Positions 5,026 through 12,100 of a stretch of 12,279 nucleotides of DNA are shown piece after piece. How positions within the stretch are numbered: the first letter of the stretch is position 1; the number at the start of each line of letters is the position of its first letter. This stretch comes from an uncultured Collinsella sp. (GTDB lineage Bacteria > Actinomycetota > Coriobacteriia > Coriobacteriales > Coriobacteriaceae), in assembly GCA_900549655.1 (NCBI GenBank), contig UROZ01000052.1:1-12279 (forward strand), written 5' to 3'. Made by a program: the position numbers and the translations under genes. Below the pieces are notes generated by a model. That model worked only from the letters and a program-made list of their open reading frames with translations, did no database searches and was not told where the DNA came from.

Positions 5026-6681
5026 ATGTTTTGTCGCTCGTGCGGCACGCCGCTTGTCGACGACGCCCTCTTTTGCCCCGTCTGCGGTGCGCCCGTAGCA
5101 CCCGACCAGGTCGCGGCCGCGCAGCAACCCCAGCCTGCCGCGCCCGCTCCTCAGCAATACGTGCCCGTGCAGCAGCCCGTACGGCGAAAGCGTTCCAAGA
5201 AGCCCCTCATCGCTCTCGCCGCGGCACTTGTCGTGGCGGCGGGTGTCGGCGGTGGCGCGCTGTTCTATTTCACCCAGGTCGCGACCACCCCAATCGACGA
5301 GAAAACCTTCCCGGACAGCGGCATGCGTGCGCTTGTCTCGACCAAGTACGACACTAACGGTGACGGCCGCATCTCACACGACGAGGCCAAGGCGGTGACG
5401 TCGGTCGAGCTGGACGGCATCGCGTCGACGCTGGGCCTGGGCAAGACATTCCCCAATATCGTTACAGTGGAGTCCGGCGACGACAAACTCGTCAACCTGG
5501 ACCTTTCGGGCTGCGGCGAGCTTAAAACCGTTGAGCTTAACTCGGCGAGCAACGTCACCGTCGTTAACCTGGATGGTTGCGACAACATCGAGAAGCTCGA
5601 TCTTTCAAATGCCGGGGAGCTCAAAAGCGTCGATCTTTCGGGCAAAAAGAAGCTCGCCACGTTGGAACTGCCGCAGGATACGAAGGTTAGCGGCATTAAG
5701 GACACACAGCTTGACGAGCTGTGGCTGCCGGTGTCCTACGAGGGTACCGATAAATCGGACCAGTACGGCGATATCTACGAGATCGAGCGTGACGAGAACG
5801 GCTACGTCACGGGTTTCACGTCTGCCGTCAAGCAAGGCGGCGGCGTAAGCTACAGCGTTGAACATGACGAGACGCATCGTATCTCTGAGATTGAGGAAGA
5901 TCTGGCGGGCGGTTACGAGAACGTCAACACGTTTACGTACGACGCCGACGGTAACGTCACGCGCATCGATTGCGATGCCGACATGAGCGATTCGTCGAGC
6001 ACCACGACGTTTACCTACGACGCGGACGGAAACCTGATCAACAAGACGACCCATGCGGGTTACGGCGAGAGCGCGAGCACGTATATTTATCAGAACGGCA
6101 ACATGGTGACCAACACCGATACCAGCCCGGCCAATCCTCGGACGGTCGTGTATTCGTACGGATACGACAAGGATCGCGTGACGTCCTTTACGCTGGACTG
6201 CCAGGGCGACACGGTGGGAACTACGTGGACGATCACCGCGGGCTATGAGTATGACAAGGACGGCAACATTTCGCGTATCTCGCCTGTGGCATATGACTCG
6301 CACGGCAACGATTACGGCTCGCTGAACTCGTATGCCGCGGTGGATTATTCGTACAGCGACGGAAAGCTCGACAGGATCGATTCCGAGCGCGGCGGCTATG
6401 CGGAGTTTTACTACGACGACCACGGCAACCTGACGTCGGTCGACGAGTATGCCGGCCGCGGTTCGGATGCCGAGTTTGAGTTTGAGCACGAGGTCGAGTA
6501 CCAGCGCTACTTCTGCAGCAAGCACGAGAAGAACAAGCCGGAGGAGTGGATTCGTCTGGATGCAGAGTACGACGTCGACCAGGGTAGCTGGAGCAACGAT
6601 TCCGATTATGGTCGTGAGTGCTTTGCAACCATGTACAAGCTCGATCCGCTGGCGGCCAGACTGAACCCGTTTATCAAGTAG
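5026..6681 (+). CDS. Zinc-ribbon, single-pass membrane protein with EF-hand, leucine-rich and YD repeats
   Basis: This is a 551-residue protein of unknown function. Domains in order: an N-terminal zinc ribbon (Cys3, Cys6, Cys17, Cys20 in MFCRSCG...FCPVCG); a Pro/Gln/Ala linker (~25-50); a basic stretch RRKRSKK (53-59); a membrane helix (~60-82); an EF-hand/dockerin-like loop DTNGDGRISHDE (109-120); leucine-rich repeats of form LxxLDLSGCxxL (~155-215); then YD-type repeats including FTYDADGNVTRID, FTYDADGNLINKT, YEYDKDGNISRIS and YYDDHGNLTSVDE (~300-475). The basic residues predict the zinc ribbon inside and the repeats outside, without a cleaved signal. ATG 5026 is chosen because AAAGGAG (5013-5019) lies 6 nt upstream. 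No toxin tip or RHS-core signature is visible, so a surface adhesion or binding role is only a guess. A strong terminator follows. Confidence 0.8.
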   Translation: MFCRSCGTPLVDDALFCPVCGAPVAPDQVAAAQQPQPAAPAPQQYVPVQQPVRRKRSKKPLIALAAALVVAAGVGGGALFYFTQVATTPIDEKTFPDSGMRALVSTKYDTNGDGRISHDEAKAVTSVELDGIASTLGLGKTFPNIVTVESGDDKLVNLDLSGCGELKTVELNSASNVTVVNLDGCDNIEKLDLSNAGELKSVDLSGKKKLATLELPQDTKVSGIKDTQLDELWLPVSYEGTDKSDQYGDIYEIERDENGYVTGFTSAVKQGGGVSYSVEHDETHRISEIEEDLAGGYENVNTFTYDADGNVTRIDCDADMSDSSSTTTFTYDADGNLINKTTHAGYGESASTYIYQNGNMVTNTDTSPANPRTVVYSYGYDKDRVTSFTLDCQGDTVGTTWTITAGYEYDKDGNISRISPVAYDSHGNDYGSLNSYAAVDYSYSDGKLDRIDSERGGYAEFYYDDHGNLTSVDEYAGRGSDAEFEFEHEVEYQRYFCSKHEKNKPEEWIRLDAEYDVDQGSWSNDSDYGRECFATMYKLDPLAARLNPFIK

Positions 6682-6693
6682 CAGCCCACTCGC

Positions 6694-6732
6694 AAACCAC
6701 CCAAAGGGGGCAGACACCTTTGGGTGGTTTTT
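6694..6732 (+). terminator. Rho-independent terminator after the zinc-ribbon/YD gene
   Basis: AAACCACCCAAAGG (6694-6707) pairs perfectly over 14 bp with CCTTTGGGTGGTTT (6717-6730) around a 9-nt loop. The right arm runs into a T-run at 6728-6732, 12 nt past the stop codon. Confidence 0.85.
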
Positions 6733-6761
6733 GCTGAAGGGCGGGCGTCCGTGGCGGTTTA

Positions 6762-6816
6762 TCTCGATCTGTAACAGTAACTCGGCATAAATGGGCCTAG
6801 CTGTTACAGATCGAGA
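6762..6816. repeat. Intergenic hairpin repeat, first tandem copy
   Basis: TCTCGATCTGTAACAG (6762-6777) pairs perfectly with CTGTTACAGATCGAGA (6801-6816), with a 23-nt loop. The arms resemble those of the next hairpin. Confidence 0.8.
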
Positions 6817-6840
6817 CAAAGAGCCAGCGCCATTCGGAAA

Positions 6841-6899
6841 CGTCTCGATCTGTAACATCTGGAGCCGATATTGCCGCCTAGATGTTACAGATTGAGACG
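6841..6899. repeat. Intergenic hairpin repeat, second tandem copy
   Basis: CGTCTCGATCTGTAACATCT (6841-6860) pairs with 6880-6899 with one mismatch over 20 bp and a 19-nt loop. The arm core TCTCGATCTGTAACA is shared with the hairpin at 6762-6816. The loops are unrelated. Confidence 0.8.
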
Positions 6900-6940
6900 A
6901 AACCGGTGGGACGGGCTGAGCTGCCCCGCCCAAGTGGCGG

Positions 6941-6980
6941 AAAAGAAAAGGTAGATTTTTAGGCATGTCCCAAAAATCTA
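6941..6980 (-). terminator. Terminator of the M16 peptidase gene, built on palindromic element copy B
   Basis: The arms TAGATTTTT (6952-6960) and AAAAATCTA (6972-6980) form a 9-bp stem with an 11-nt loop. On the minus strand the hairpin is followed by CTTTTCTTTT, 10 nt beyond the stop codon. 6961-6980 is the exact inverted copy of 843-862. Confidence 0.65.
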
Positions 6981-6990
6981 TCTTTGTGCG

Positions 6991-9900
6991 TTAGGCCAGC
7001 AGGTCGATGACGTTAAAGCCGGCGTTGCTCTTGGCGATGACGTCTCGGCCGCCAAAGACGCAGGTGGGCGACGCGGCTGCGATGCGCGTCACGTCGGCGC
7101 CGAGCGAGCGCAGCTCACCGGGGGTGGCGGCGAGCATCTGGGCGCGACGCTCCTCGCGCGCGTGCGGATCGAGCCCGGCAAGGTAGGTCGTATTGCGGCG
7201 CTTGGTGAGCGCGTACGGCTTAACCGGTGCGTCCATGCCGCTCACGCAGCTTACGATGAAGCCCTCAAAGGCGGCCTCGTCGGGCTCAAAGCTGCCGAGC
7301 CAGGCGCCCGCACGTTCCACGCGCTCAATCGAAGGATCGACCGCCGGGTCGCGGTAGGTGTAGAACGCCGTCTGGCGCTCGCCGGCCGCGCGGAATCCGC
7401 ATCCGTACGCACCGCCCTTCACGCGGATCTCGTTCCACAGGTAGTCGTAGGAGAGCGCGTTGGCAGCCACCGCCCAAGCGCCCGTCACGTCAATGCCCAT
7501 GCGACGTGGGTCGCACGCGCGCGCCGCAAAGCAGATGTCGCTGGGGATAACGAAAGCCTCGTGACGGTCGCGCGGCTCCGGTACCACGAGCGTGCCGCTG
7601 CCAGCTCCGTCGCCAGCGCCAAGCCCCAGGTCGCCCGCGGCGGCCCAGTACGCGTCAAAGTCCTCGCCGCTGCCGGTAAAGCTCGCCAGGCAGCCATCGG
7701 CCACAAAGATGCGGTCTGCCAGCTCGGCAAGCTTGGCGCGCAGGTCGTCCAGTCGCTCGCCAAAGTGCTCGAGCAGATCGCGCAGGAACAGGTAGAAGTC
7801 CACGCCCGAAAGCTGCTCGCGCACCACGGCCGAAGGCGAGCTGTAGCTCATCGCGCGACCGAGCGCCGCCGAGTGGCCGTTGTTGATAAAGCCCTGCTCA
7901 AGCCCAATGCGAATTTGCGTGAGCACGTCGCGAACGCGGTCGGCGTCGGCGTCGAGCAACAGCGTGCTCGACCACACCTCGCGCGGCAGGCTCGCCAGCG
8001 CGTCGATCTTTTCGGACAGGGCGCCGGCGCTCACCAGCAGGTAGGGGCGCACGCCGTCCACGTCGGGCTGCGTCATGACCTCGGTCGTAAAGCTCAAAAA
8101 GCCCAGCTTGCCGGCGAGCAAGTTGTCGAGCTCCTCGGCCGGGTGCTCGCGCGTGGGCAGCTGCTTGAGCAGACGGCAGAGCAGCGTCACGTAGGGCAGG
8201 TCCTCAAATGCGACGCAGCTCAGGTCGAAGTACTGCATGGCGTAGGCCAGGCGGTTGGTGGGGATGCCGTGGCGCAGACAGGGGATGGGCACGGTCGTGT
8301 CCACGACCAGCGGCGGCTCGGGGCGCGCCTCGCCAATGTCGGATACACGCAGGCGCGGCAGCGTTGCCTTGTCCTCGGGCGTGTCCTCCGCCTCCTGCGC
8401 GGCACGCAGCGCGGCCGTGCGCTCGACCACGTCGGCCAGCTCGGCATCGGTCATGGCATCGCGCTTGGCTGCCAGCTCGGCGGCCTCGGCACCCTCTGCG
8501 CCCTCGGCGGCGTCCACCGGCACCAGCTCGACCAGCGCCATATGGTCGTTCTGCAGCACCAGTTCGCGCAGCAGGTCCTCAAAATAGCTGCCGTCCAGTT
8601 CGCCGCGCAGCTCCTCATACACCGGGCCGTACTTGAGCGCCAGCGTCGCGGCGTCGTCATCGTAGAGCCAGGTGCTCAGCGCGTCGCACGCAATGGCCAC
8701 GCCGTCGGCGATACCGTAGTCGCGCTGGCGCAGGTCGTATTCGTTGCTGCTGATGATGGCTTCCAGGCGCTCGCGCGGAACGCCATGCTCGCATAGGTCG
8801 CGGCAGGCGTCCTGGAACACGCGGCGCAGCTCGCGCGCCACGCCGGGCTGCGCGTTTTGCAGCATGATGAGCTCGTAGGGCTGCAGGCTCTCGGCCGCGG
8901 TGTAGCTCGCCACGTTGCCGCCCAGGCCGGCGGACAGAATGGCCTTCTTAACCGGCGCTTCGTTGGAGCCCAGCAGCGCCTCGAACAGGATATCCGCTGC
9001 GATCGTGCGCTTGCGGTCGAGCGCGCTGCCCAGCACAAGGCCCATGCCCACCAGGGCGTTCTCGGGCGTGGTAGCCATCTCGATGCGCTTGTACTCGCAG
9101 GTCACGGGCGCCTGCACGCCCAGCGGATTGGGCGCCAGCGTGGACGGGTCCTCGCCGGCGGCGACGGCAGCGTCCATGCGGCGGCTCGCGGCACTCGGCT
9201 GCGACAGATAGCGCTCGTCCAAAAAGGCCAGTGCGCGGTCCACGTCCAGGTCGCCGTAGAGCGTGATGTAGGAGTTGGAGGGGTTGTAGTGGCGCGCGTG
9301 CGTGTCCAGGAACTGCTCGTAGGTGAGCGCGGGAATCGCGCGCGGGTCGCCGCCGCTTTCGTGCGCATAGGCGGTGTCGGGATAGAGCGCGGCGTTGACG
9401 GCGTCGTCCAGCACGCTCATGGGGTCGGACAGCGCGCCCTTCATCTCGTTAAACACCACGCCGTTATAGCGCAGCGTGCCCTCGCGCAGGCTGGCGGGGC
9501 TGCCGTCGCCCTCGCCCTCGGCGCTCTCTGGCAGATCCAGCTCGTAGTGCCAGCCCTCCTGCTCAAAAATGGTGGGCTTGGTATAGATGGCCGGGTTGAA
9601 CACCGCGTCCAGGTACACGTCCATCAGGTTATACAGATCCTGCTCGTTGGTGGTGGCAACGGGGTAGATGGTCTTGTCGGGGTAGGTCATGGCGTTGAGG
9701 AACGTCTGCATGGAGCTCTTGATCAGGTCGACAAACGGCTCCTTGACGGGAAACTTGGCCGATCCGCACAGCACCGAGTGCTCAAGAATATGGAACACGC
9801 CGGTGGAATCGGCCGGCGGAGTCTTAAAGCCAATGGCAAAGGCCTTGTTTTCGTCGTCGCACGCCAGGTACAGCAGACGAGCGCCCGAGGCAGTGTGTCG

Positions 9901-10029
9901 CAGCACGTAAGCGTCCGAGTCGAGCTCGGGCACGGTCTCGCGGCGCTCGACGGCAAAGCCGTGGCAGGTAGTGCCGGGCACCAGCAGTGCAGCGGCTGCG
10001 GCGCGCGGGTCGGTTGAGGTGGTGGGCAT
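6991..10029 (-). CDS. M16C (presequence protease/insulinase-type) zinc metallopeptidase
   Basis: This 1012-residue protein resembles PreP/Cym1-type M16C peptidases, which enclose and degrade short unfolded peptides. The inverted zinc motif HxxEH is His80, Glu83, His84 in GVFHILEHSVLCGS. Glu158 in FEQEGWHYEL, 74 residues after His84, is the expected third zinc ligand. The C-terminal half carries NEIRVKGGAYGCGF, the Arg/Tyr substrate-binding signature of M16. A family-typical charged linker occupies ~residues 500-560. No signal peptide is visible, so it is probably cytoplasmic, unlike the eukaryotic organelle forms. ATG 10029-10027 is preferred over the 52-residue-longer start at 10185: AAAGGAG (minus strand, 10037-10043) lies 7 nt upstream and the extension lacks family similarity. 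The gene is monocistronic, with a terminator downstream and a GC hairpin directly before the ribosome site. Confidence 0.92.
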   Translation of the reverse strand: MPTTSTDPRAAAAALLVPGTTCHGFAVERRETVPELDSDAYVLRHTASGARLLYLACDDENKAFAIGFKTPPADSTGVFHILEHSVLCGSAKFPVKEPFVDLIKSSMQTFLNAMTYPDKTIYPVATTNEQDLYNLMDVYLDAVFNPAIYTKPTIFEQEGWHYELDLPESAEGEGDGSPASLREGTLRYNGVVFNEMKGALSDPMSVLDDAVNAALYPDTAYAHESGGDPRAIPALTYEQFLDTHARHYNPSNSYITLYGDLDVDRALAFLDERYLSQPSAASRRMDAAVAAGEDPSTLAPNPLGVQAPVTCEYKRIEMATTPENALVGMGLVLGSALDRKRTIAADILFEALLGSNEAPVKKAILSAGLGGNVASYTAAESLQPYELIMLQNAQPGVARELRRVFQDACRDLCEHGVPRERLEAIISSNEYDLRQRDYGIADGVAIACDALSTWLYDDDAATLALKYGPVYEELRGELDGSYFEDLLRELVLQNDHMALVELVPVDAAEGAEGAEAAELAAKRDAMTDAELADVVERTAALRAAQEAEDTPEDKATLPRLRVSDIGEARPEPPLVVDTTVPIPCLRHGIPTNRLAYAMQYFDLSCVAFEDLPYVTLLCRLLKQLPTREHPAEELDNLLAGKLGFLSFTTEVMTQPDVDGVRPYLLVSAGALSEKIDALASLPREVWSSTLLLDADADRVRDVLTQIRIGLEQGFINNGHSAALGRAMSYSSPSAVVREQLSGVDFYLFLRDLLEHFGERLDDLRAKLAELADRIFVADGCLASFTGSGEDFDAYWAAAGDLGLGAGDGAGSGTLVVPEPRDRHEAFVIPSDICFAARACDPRRMGIDVTGAWAVAANALSYDYLWNEIRVKGGAYGCGFRAAGERQTAFYTYRDPAVDPSIERVERAGAWLGSFEPDEAAFEGFIVSCVSGMDAPVKPYALTKRRNTTYLAGLDPHAREERRAQMLAATPGELRSLGADVTRIAAASPTCVFGGRDVIAKSNAGFNVIDLLA

Positions 10030-10045
10030 ATGCAGTCTCCTTTGA

Positions 10046-10061
10046 CGCCCCAGCGGGGGCG
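10046..10061 (-). promoter_or_regulatory. GC-rich hairpin beside the M16 peptidase ribosome site
   Basis: CGCCCC (10046-10051) and GGGGCG (10056-10061) form a 6-bp all-GC stem with a tetraloop. It ends 2 nt before the AAAGGAG ribosome site on the minus strand. It could affect ribosome access or mRNA stability. Confidence 0.4.
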
Positions 10062-10081
10062 AATCGAGTCGAATCCTCGAG

Positions 10082-10087
10082 AGTATA
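10082..10087 (-). promoter_or_regulatory. Candidate -10 box of the M16 peptidase gene
   Basis: The minus strand reads TATACT next to the palindrome CCCATATGGG (10088-10097), about 53 nt upstream of the start codon. No convincing -35 hexamer is visible. Confidence 0.3.
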
Positions 10088-10162
10088 CCCATATGGGGCC
10101 GCGGCTCTGCGGCGAACTGAAGACGATGCCAGCGGATTGGGCATAGGTCCGCGTGCCCGCCG

Positions 10163-10226
10163 CACGAGCGTGGAAAATTGGACACTCGCCAAACGAGAGT
10201 GGATATCCGAAAATCCTCGCTCGTCC
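10163..10226 (+). repeat. Degenerate copy of the GAGCGTGGAT repeat family
   Basis: GAGCGTGGAAAATTGGAC (10166-10183) and GAGAGTGGATATCCGA (10195-10210) resemble the two 21-bp units of the 119-bp repeats. They are spaced further apart and lack the terminal long hairpin; CTCGCTCGTCC (10216-10226) is an inverted remnant. Confidence 0.5.
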
Positions 10227-10235
10227 ATCACTCGC

Positions 10236-10311
10236 GTATCTCTCGTCCCTCATTCGTCTCTAATATGAGAGATGACAGGAAGATGAGAGAAAAATATGAG
10301 AGATAACTGAG
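10236..10311 (+). repeat. GAGAGAT-motif array, distal copy
   Basis: This 76-bp stretch matches 10401-10476 at 61 of 76 positions without gaps, offset 165 bp. ATGAGAGA motifs start at 10265, 10283 and 10296; inverted versions start at 10238 and 10256. It is a likely protein-binding array upstream of the AlbA_2 regulator. Confidence 0.75.
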
Positions 10312-10333
10312 CAGCAAAGAGACAGGCAATCAT

Positions 10334-10350
10334 GGTATTATCTCAATACC
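10334..10350. promoter_or_regulatory. Small inverted repeat between the two arrays
   Basis: GGTATT (10334-10339) and AATACC (10345-10350) form a 6-bp dyad around ATCTC, close to the candidate -35 box. It may be a further binding site. Confidence 0.35.
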
Positions 10351-10352
10351 GA

Positions 10353-10382
10353 TTGTTCTACCAGCAAAAACATGTTTATATG
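10353..10382 (+). promoter_or_regulatory. Candidate promoter of the AlbA_2 regulator gene
   Basis: TTGTTC (10353-10358) and TATATG (10377-10382) are spaced 18 nt apart in AT-rich DNA between the two motif arrays. Both hexamers are only partial consensus matches. Confidence 0.35.
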
Positions 10383-10400
10383 AAACAGATGGCAGACATC

Positions 10401-10476
10401 TTATCTTCTATCTCTCACTCATCTCTTATATGAGAGATAGCAGAAAGATGAGAGATAATTACGAGAGATAACTGAG
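10401..10476 (+). repeat. GAGAGAT-motif array, proximal copy
   Basis: Forward motifs start at 10430, 10448 and 10461 with the same 18- and 13-bp spacing as the distal copy; a further one starts at 10472. Inverted motifs start at 10410 and 10421. Positions 10401-10429 and 10430-10458 form an imperfect palindrome (20 of 29 pairs). It sits downstream of the candidate promoter, 57 nt before the regulator start. Confidence 0.75.
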
Positions 10477-10533
10477 AGACGAGGGAAATCTATCCGCGGC
10501 ATTCTCCGCAGGACCGAGCGAAAGGACGTGCAG

Positions 10534-12000
10534 ATGAACGAAAACGAACTGACCGGTCTGCTCGAGTCTTTAAGGCGCATGGGCTCGGACGATCTTAACG
10601 TCGAGGTCAAGGAGAGCGCCACAACGCTTTCCCGCGACGTATGGGAAACGGTCAGCGCTTTCGCGAACACTGCCGGCGGCATCATCGTGCTCGGAGTGAG
10701 TGAGCGCGCAGGTTTTGTCCCGGTTGAGAACTTCGAGACCGAGAAAGTGCTCAACCAGTTTGTGTCAGGCATGGGTGATGCGGGCGGTCGAGGAAAGCTG
10801 GCCAATCCGCCCAAATACACGATCGAGCGAGTGGAGCTTCAGGGCGTCATCGTTCTCGTCATTACGATTGAGGAGCTCGATCCGTCGAGCAAGCCCTGCT
10901 ATGTCATAGAGCGGGGCGCCCAGGGCGGCAGCTACAAGCGCATCGATGACAAAGATGTGCCGCTTTCATCGACCGAGGTGCTCGCATTGGCGTCATACGG
11001 TCGAGCGACTCCGAGCGATCGCGACGCGGTGGCGGGTGCGGGCGCGGACAATCTCGACGAGACGCTGGTCGACCGTACGATAGATCGGGCTTTCTCGTTG
11101 ACGCCCCGGGCAATGCGCGGCGCGCCGGACAAACAAACGAAGCTGGAGCGCCTAAATATCCTTGATTCCCAGGGCAATGTCACCAAGGCTGGACTCCTAG
11201 TTGTGGGCACCTACCCTCAGCAGTTCTATCCCAAGCTCTTCATTGACGTGGCTGTCCATGCGGGAACTCAGAAGGGCATGGCGGGGTCGCTGAGATTCAT
11301 GGACCGCACAATCTGTGAGGGAACGTTGGGCGAGATGATCTCGGATGCCGTCGCGGCAGTCGCCAAGAATTTGCGGCGAACCTCGACGATCCAAGGCGTC
11401 TCGCGTGTCGACTCGCTGGAGATTCCCGAGGAGGTCCTGCGTGAGGCAATCGCCAACGCCGTAATCCACCGAGAATACGGAGATCGGTTCTGTGGGCAGT
11501 CGGTCGCTGTTGACGTCTTTGATGACCGTATCGAAGTGACGAACCCCGGCGGCCTATACGGAGGAAAGACTCGCGAGAACTTGTTTGACGGCAGCTCCCG
11601 GTGCCGCAACGCGACGCTCATGAAACTCATGTCGATTGTTCCGCTGCCGGATGGCGCAGGTTCGCCGGCTGAGGGCAATGGCTCGGGCATTCCGATGATG
11701 ATCGACGCCATGTGTGCTCATGGTTTGGCCGAGCCCCTGTTCTGCCCGGGATTCGATCGGTTCAAAGTGGTTCTCTATCGCTCAAAGGTCGAGCCGGTCG
11801 ACCACGGCGGTGACTTAATTGTGGCGGCACTTAAGCGTTGCGGTGAGCTGGGTACGCGCGAGTTGGCGGAGCACACAGGGCTCACAATTTCCCAGGTTAG
11901 GTCGCGCGTCAACACACTCATTGCTCAAGGCGAGCTTGAGCCTACAGCGCCGGCGACGAGTCGCAACCGCAAGTATCGACTGTCGGAGCGTGCGGAATAA
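10534..12000 (+). CDS. Schlafen AlbA_2 domain / HATPase / winged-helix protein (putative transcriptional regulator)
   Basis: This 488-residue cytoplasmic protein has three parts. Residues ~20-150 form an AlbA_2 (Schlafen-type, formerly 'divergent AAA') domain: VEVKESATTLSRDVWETVSA, FANTAGGIIVLGV, KPCYVIER and GGSYKR. Residues ~298-395 are a RecG-C-type HATPase domain: EEVLREAIANAVIHREYG (N box), DRIEVTNPGGLYGG and GNGSGI. Residues ~425-488 are a winged helix: TRELAEHTGLTISQVRSRVN. Family members are labelled 'ATP-dependent DNA helicase RecG-related' or 'putative DNA-binding protein' but have no helicase motifs, and their function is poorly known. ATG 10534 is chosen because AAAGGA (10521-10526) lies 7 nt upstream; the in-frame GTG at 10528 is only 1 nt from it. 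A duplicated motif array upstream suggests autoregulation. No partner gene is adjacent on the same strand. Confidence 0.85.
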   Translation: MNENELTGLLESLRRMGSDDLNVEVKESATTLSRDVWETVSAFANTAGGIIVLGVSERAGFVPVENFETEKVLNQFVSGMGDAGGRGKLANPPKYTIERVELQGVIVLVITIEELDPSSKPCYVIERGAQGGSYKRIDDKDVPLSSTEVLALASYGRATPSDRDAVAGAGADNLDETLVDRTIDRAFSLTPRAMRGAPDKQTKLERLNILDSQGNVTKAGLLVVGTYPQQFYPKLFIDVAVHAGTQKGMAGSLRFMDRTICEGTLGEMISDAVAAVAKNLRRTSTIQGVSRVDSLEIPEEVLREAIANAVIHREYGDRFCGQSVAVDVFDDRIEVTNPGGLYGGKTRENLFDGSSRCRNATLMKLMSIVPLPDGAGSPAEGNGSGIPMMIDAMCAHGLAEPLFCPGFDRFKVVLYRSKVEPVDHGGDLIVAALKRCGELGTRELAEHTGLTISQVRSRVNTLIAQGELEPTAPATSRNRKYRLSERAE

Positions 12001-12027
12001 ATGCGCCAGCGGACGAGGTGACCCAAT

Positions 12028-12042
12028 AATCGACTCTCGATT
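12028..12042. terminator. Weak stem-loop between convergent genes
   Basis: AATCGA (12028-12033) and TCGATT (12037-12042) pair around CTC, with further imperfect pairing outside (CCAAT with TTGG, AGCGG with CCGCT). There is no T-run on either side, so a terminator role is only possible. Confidence 0.25.
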
Positions 12043-12100
12043 GGCGCCCGCTAAGGTAAGGCGGTTGTTGCCCAGTCGACGGCGAAGTTAAAAATCCGGC

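Noticed and set aside
5605..6966. 453-codon minus-strand open frame
   Set aside because: It is antisense to the zinc-ribbon/YD gene and runs through its terminator and the hairpin repeats; no recognisable domain.
7162..8796. 544-codon plus-strand open frame
   Set aside because: It is antisense to the M16 peptidase gene, low-complexity in Val/Ala/Arg/Gln/His, and has no family signature. It is a by-product of GC-rich codon use.
8857..10017. 386-codon plus-strand open frame
   Set aside because: It is the mirror of the peptidase N-terminal half, including its HILEH region, with no protein character of its own.
10030..10185. 52-residue N-terminal extension of the M16 peptidase
   Set aside because: It has no family similarity, spans the promoter and hairpin region, and a strong ribosome site precedes the ATG at 10029.
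10236..10476. CRISPR array or replication iterons
   Set aside because: The motifs are too short and unevenly spaced for CRISPR, with no unique spacers of fixed length and no cas gene. No replication initiator gene is nearby, so iterons are unsupported.
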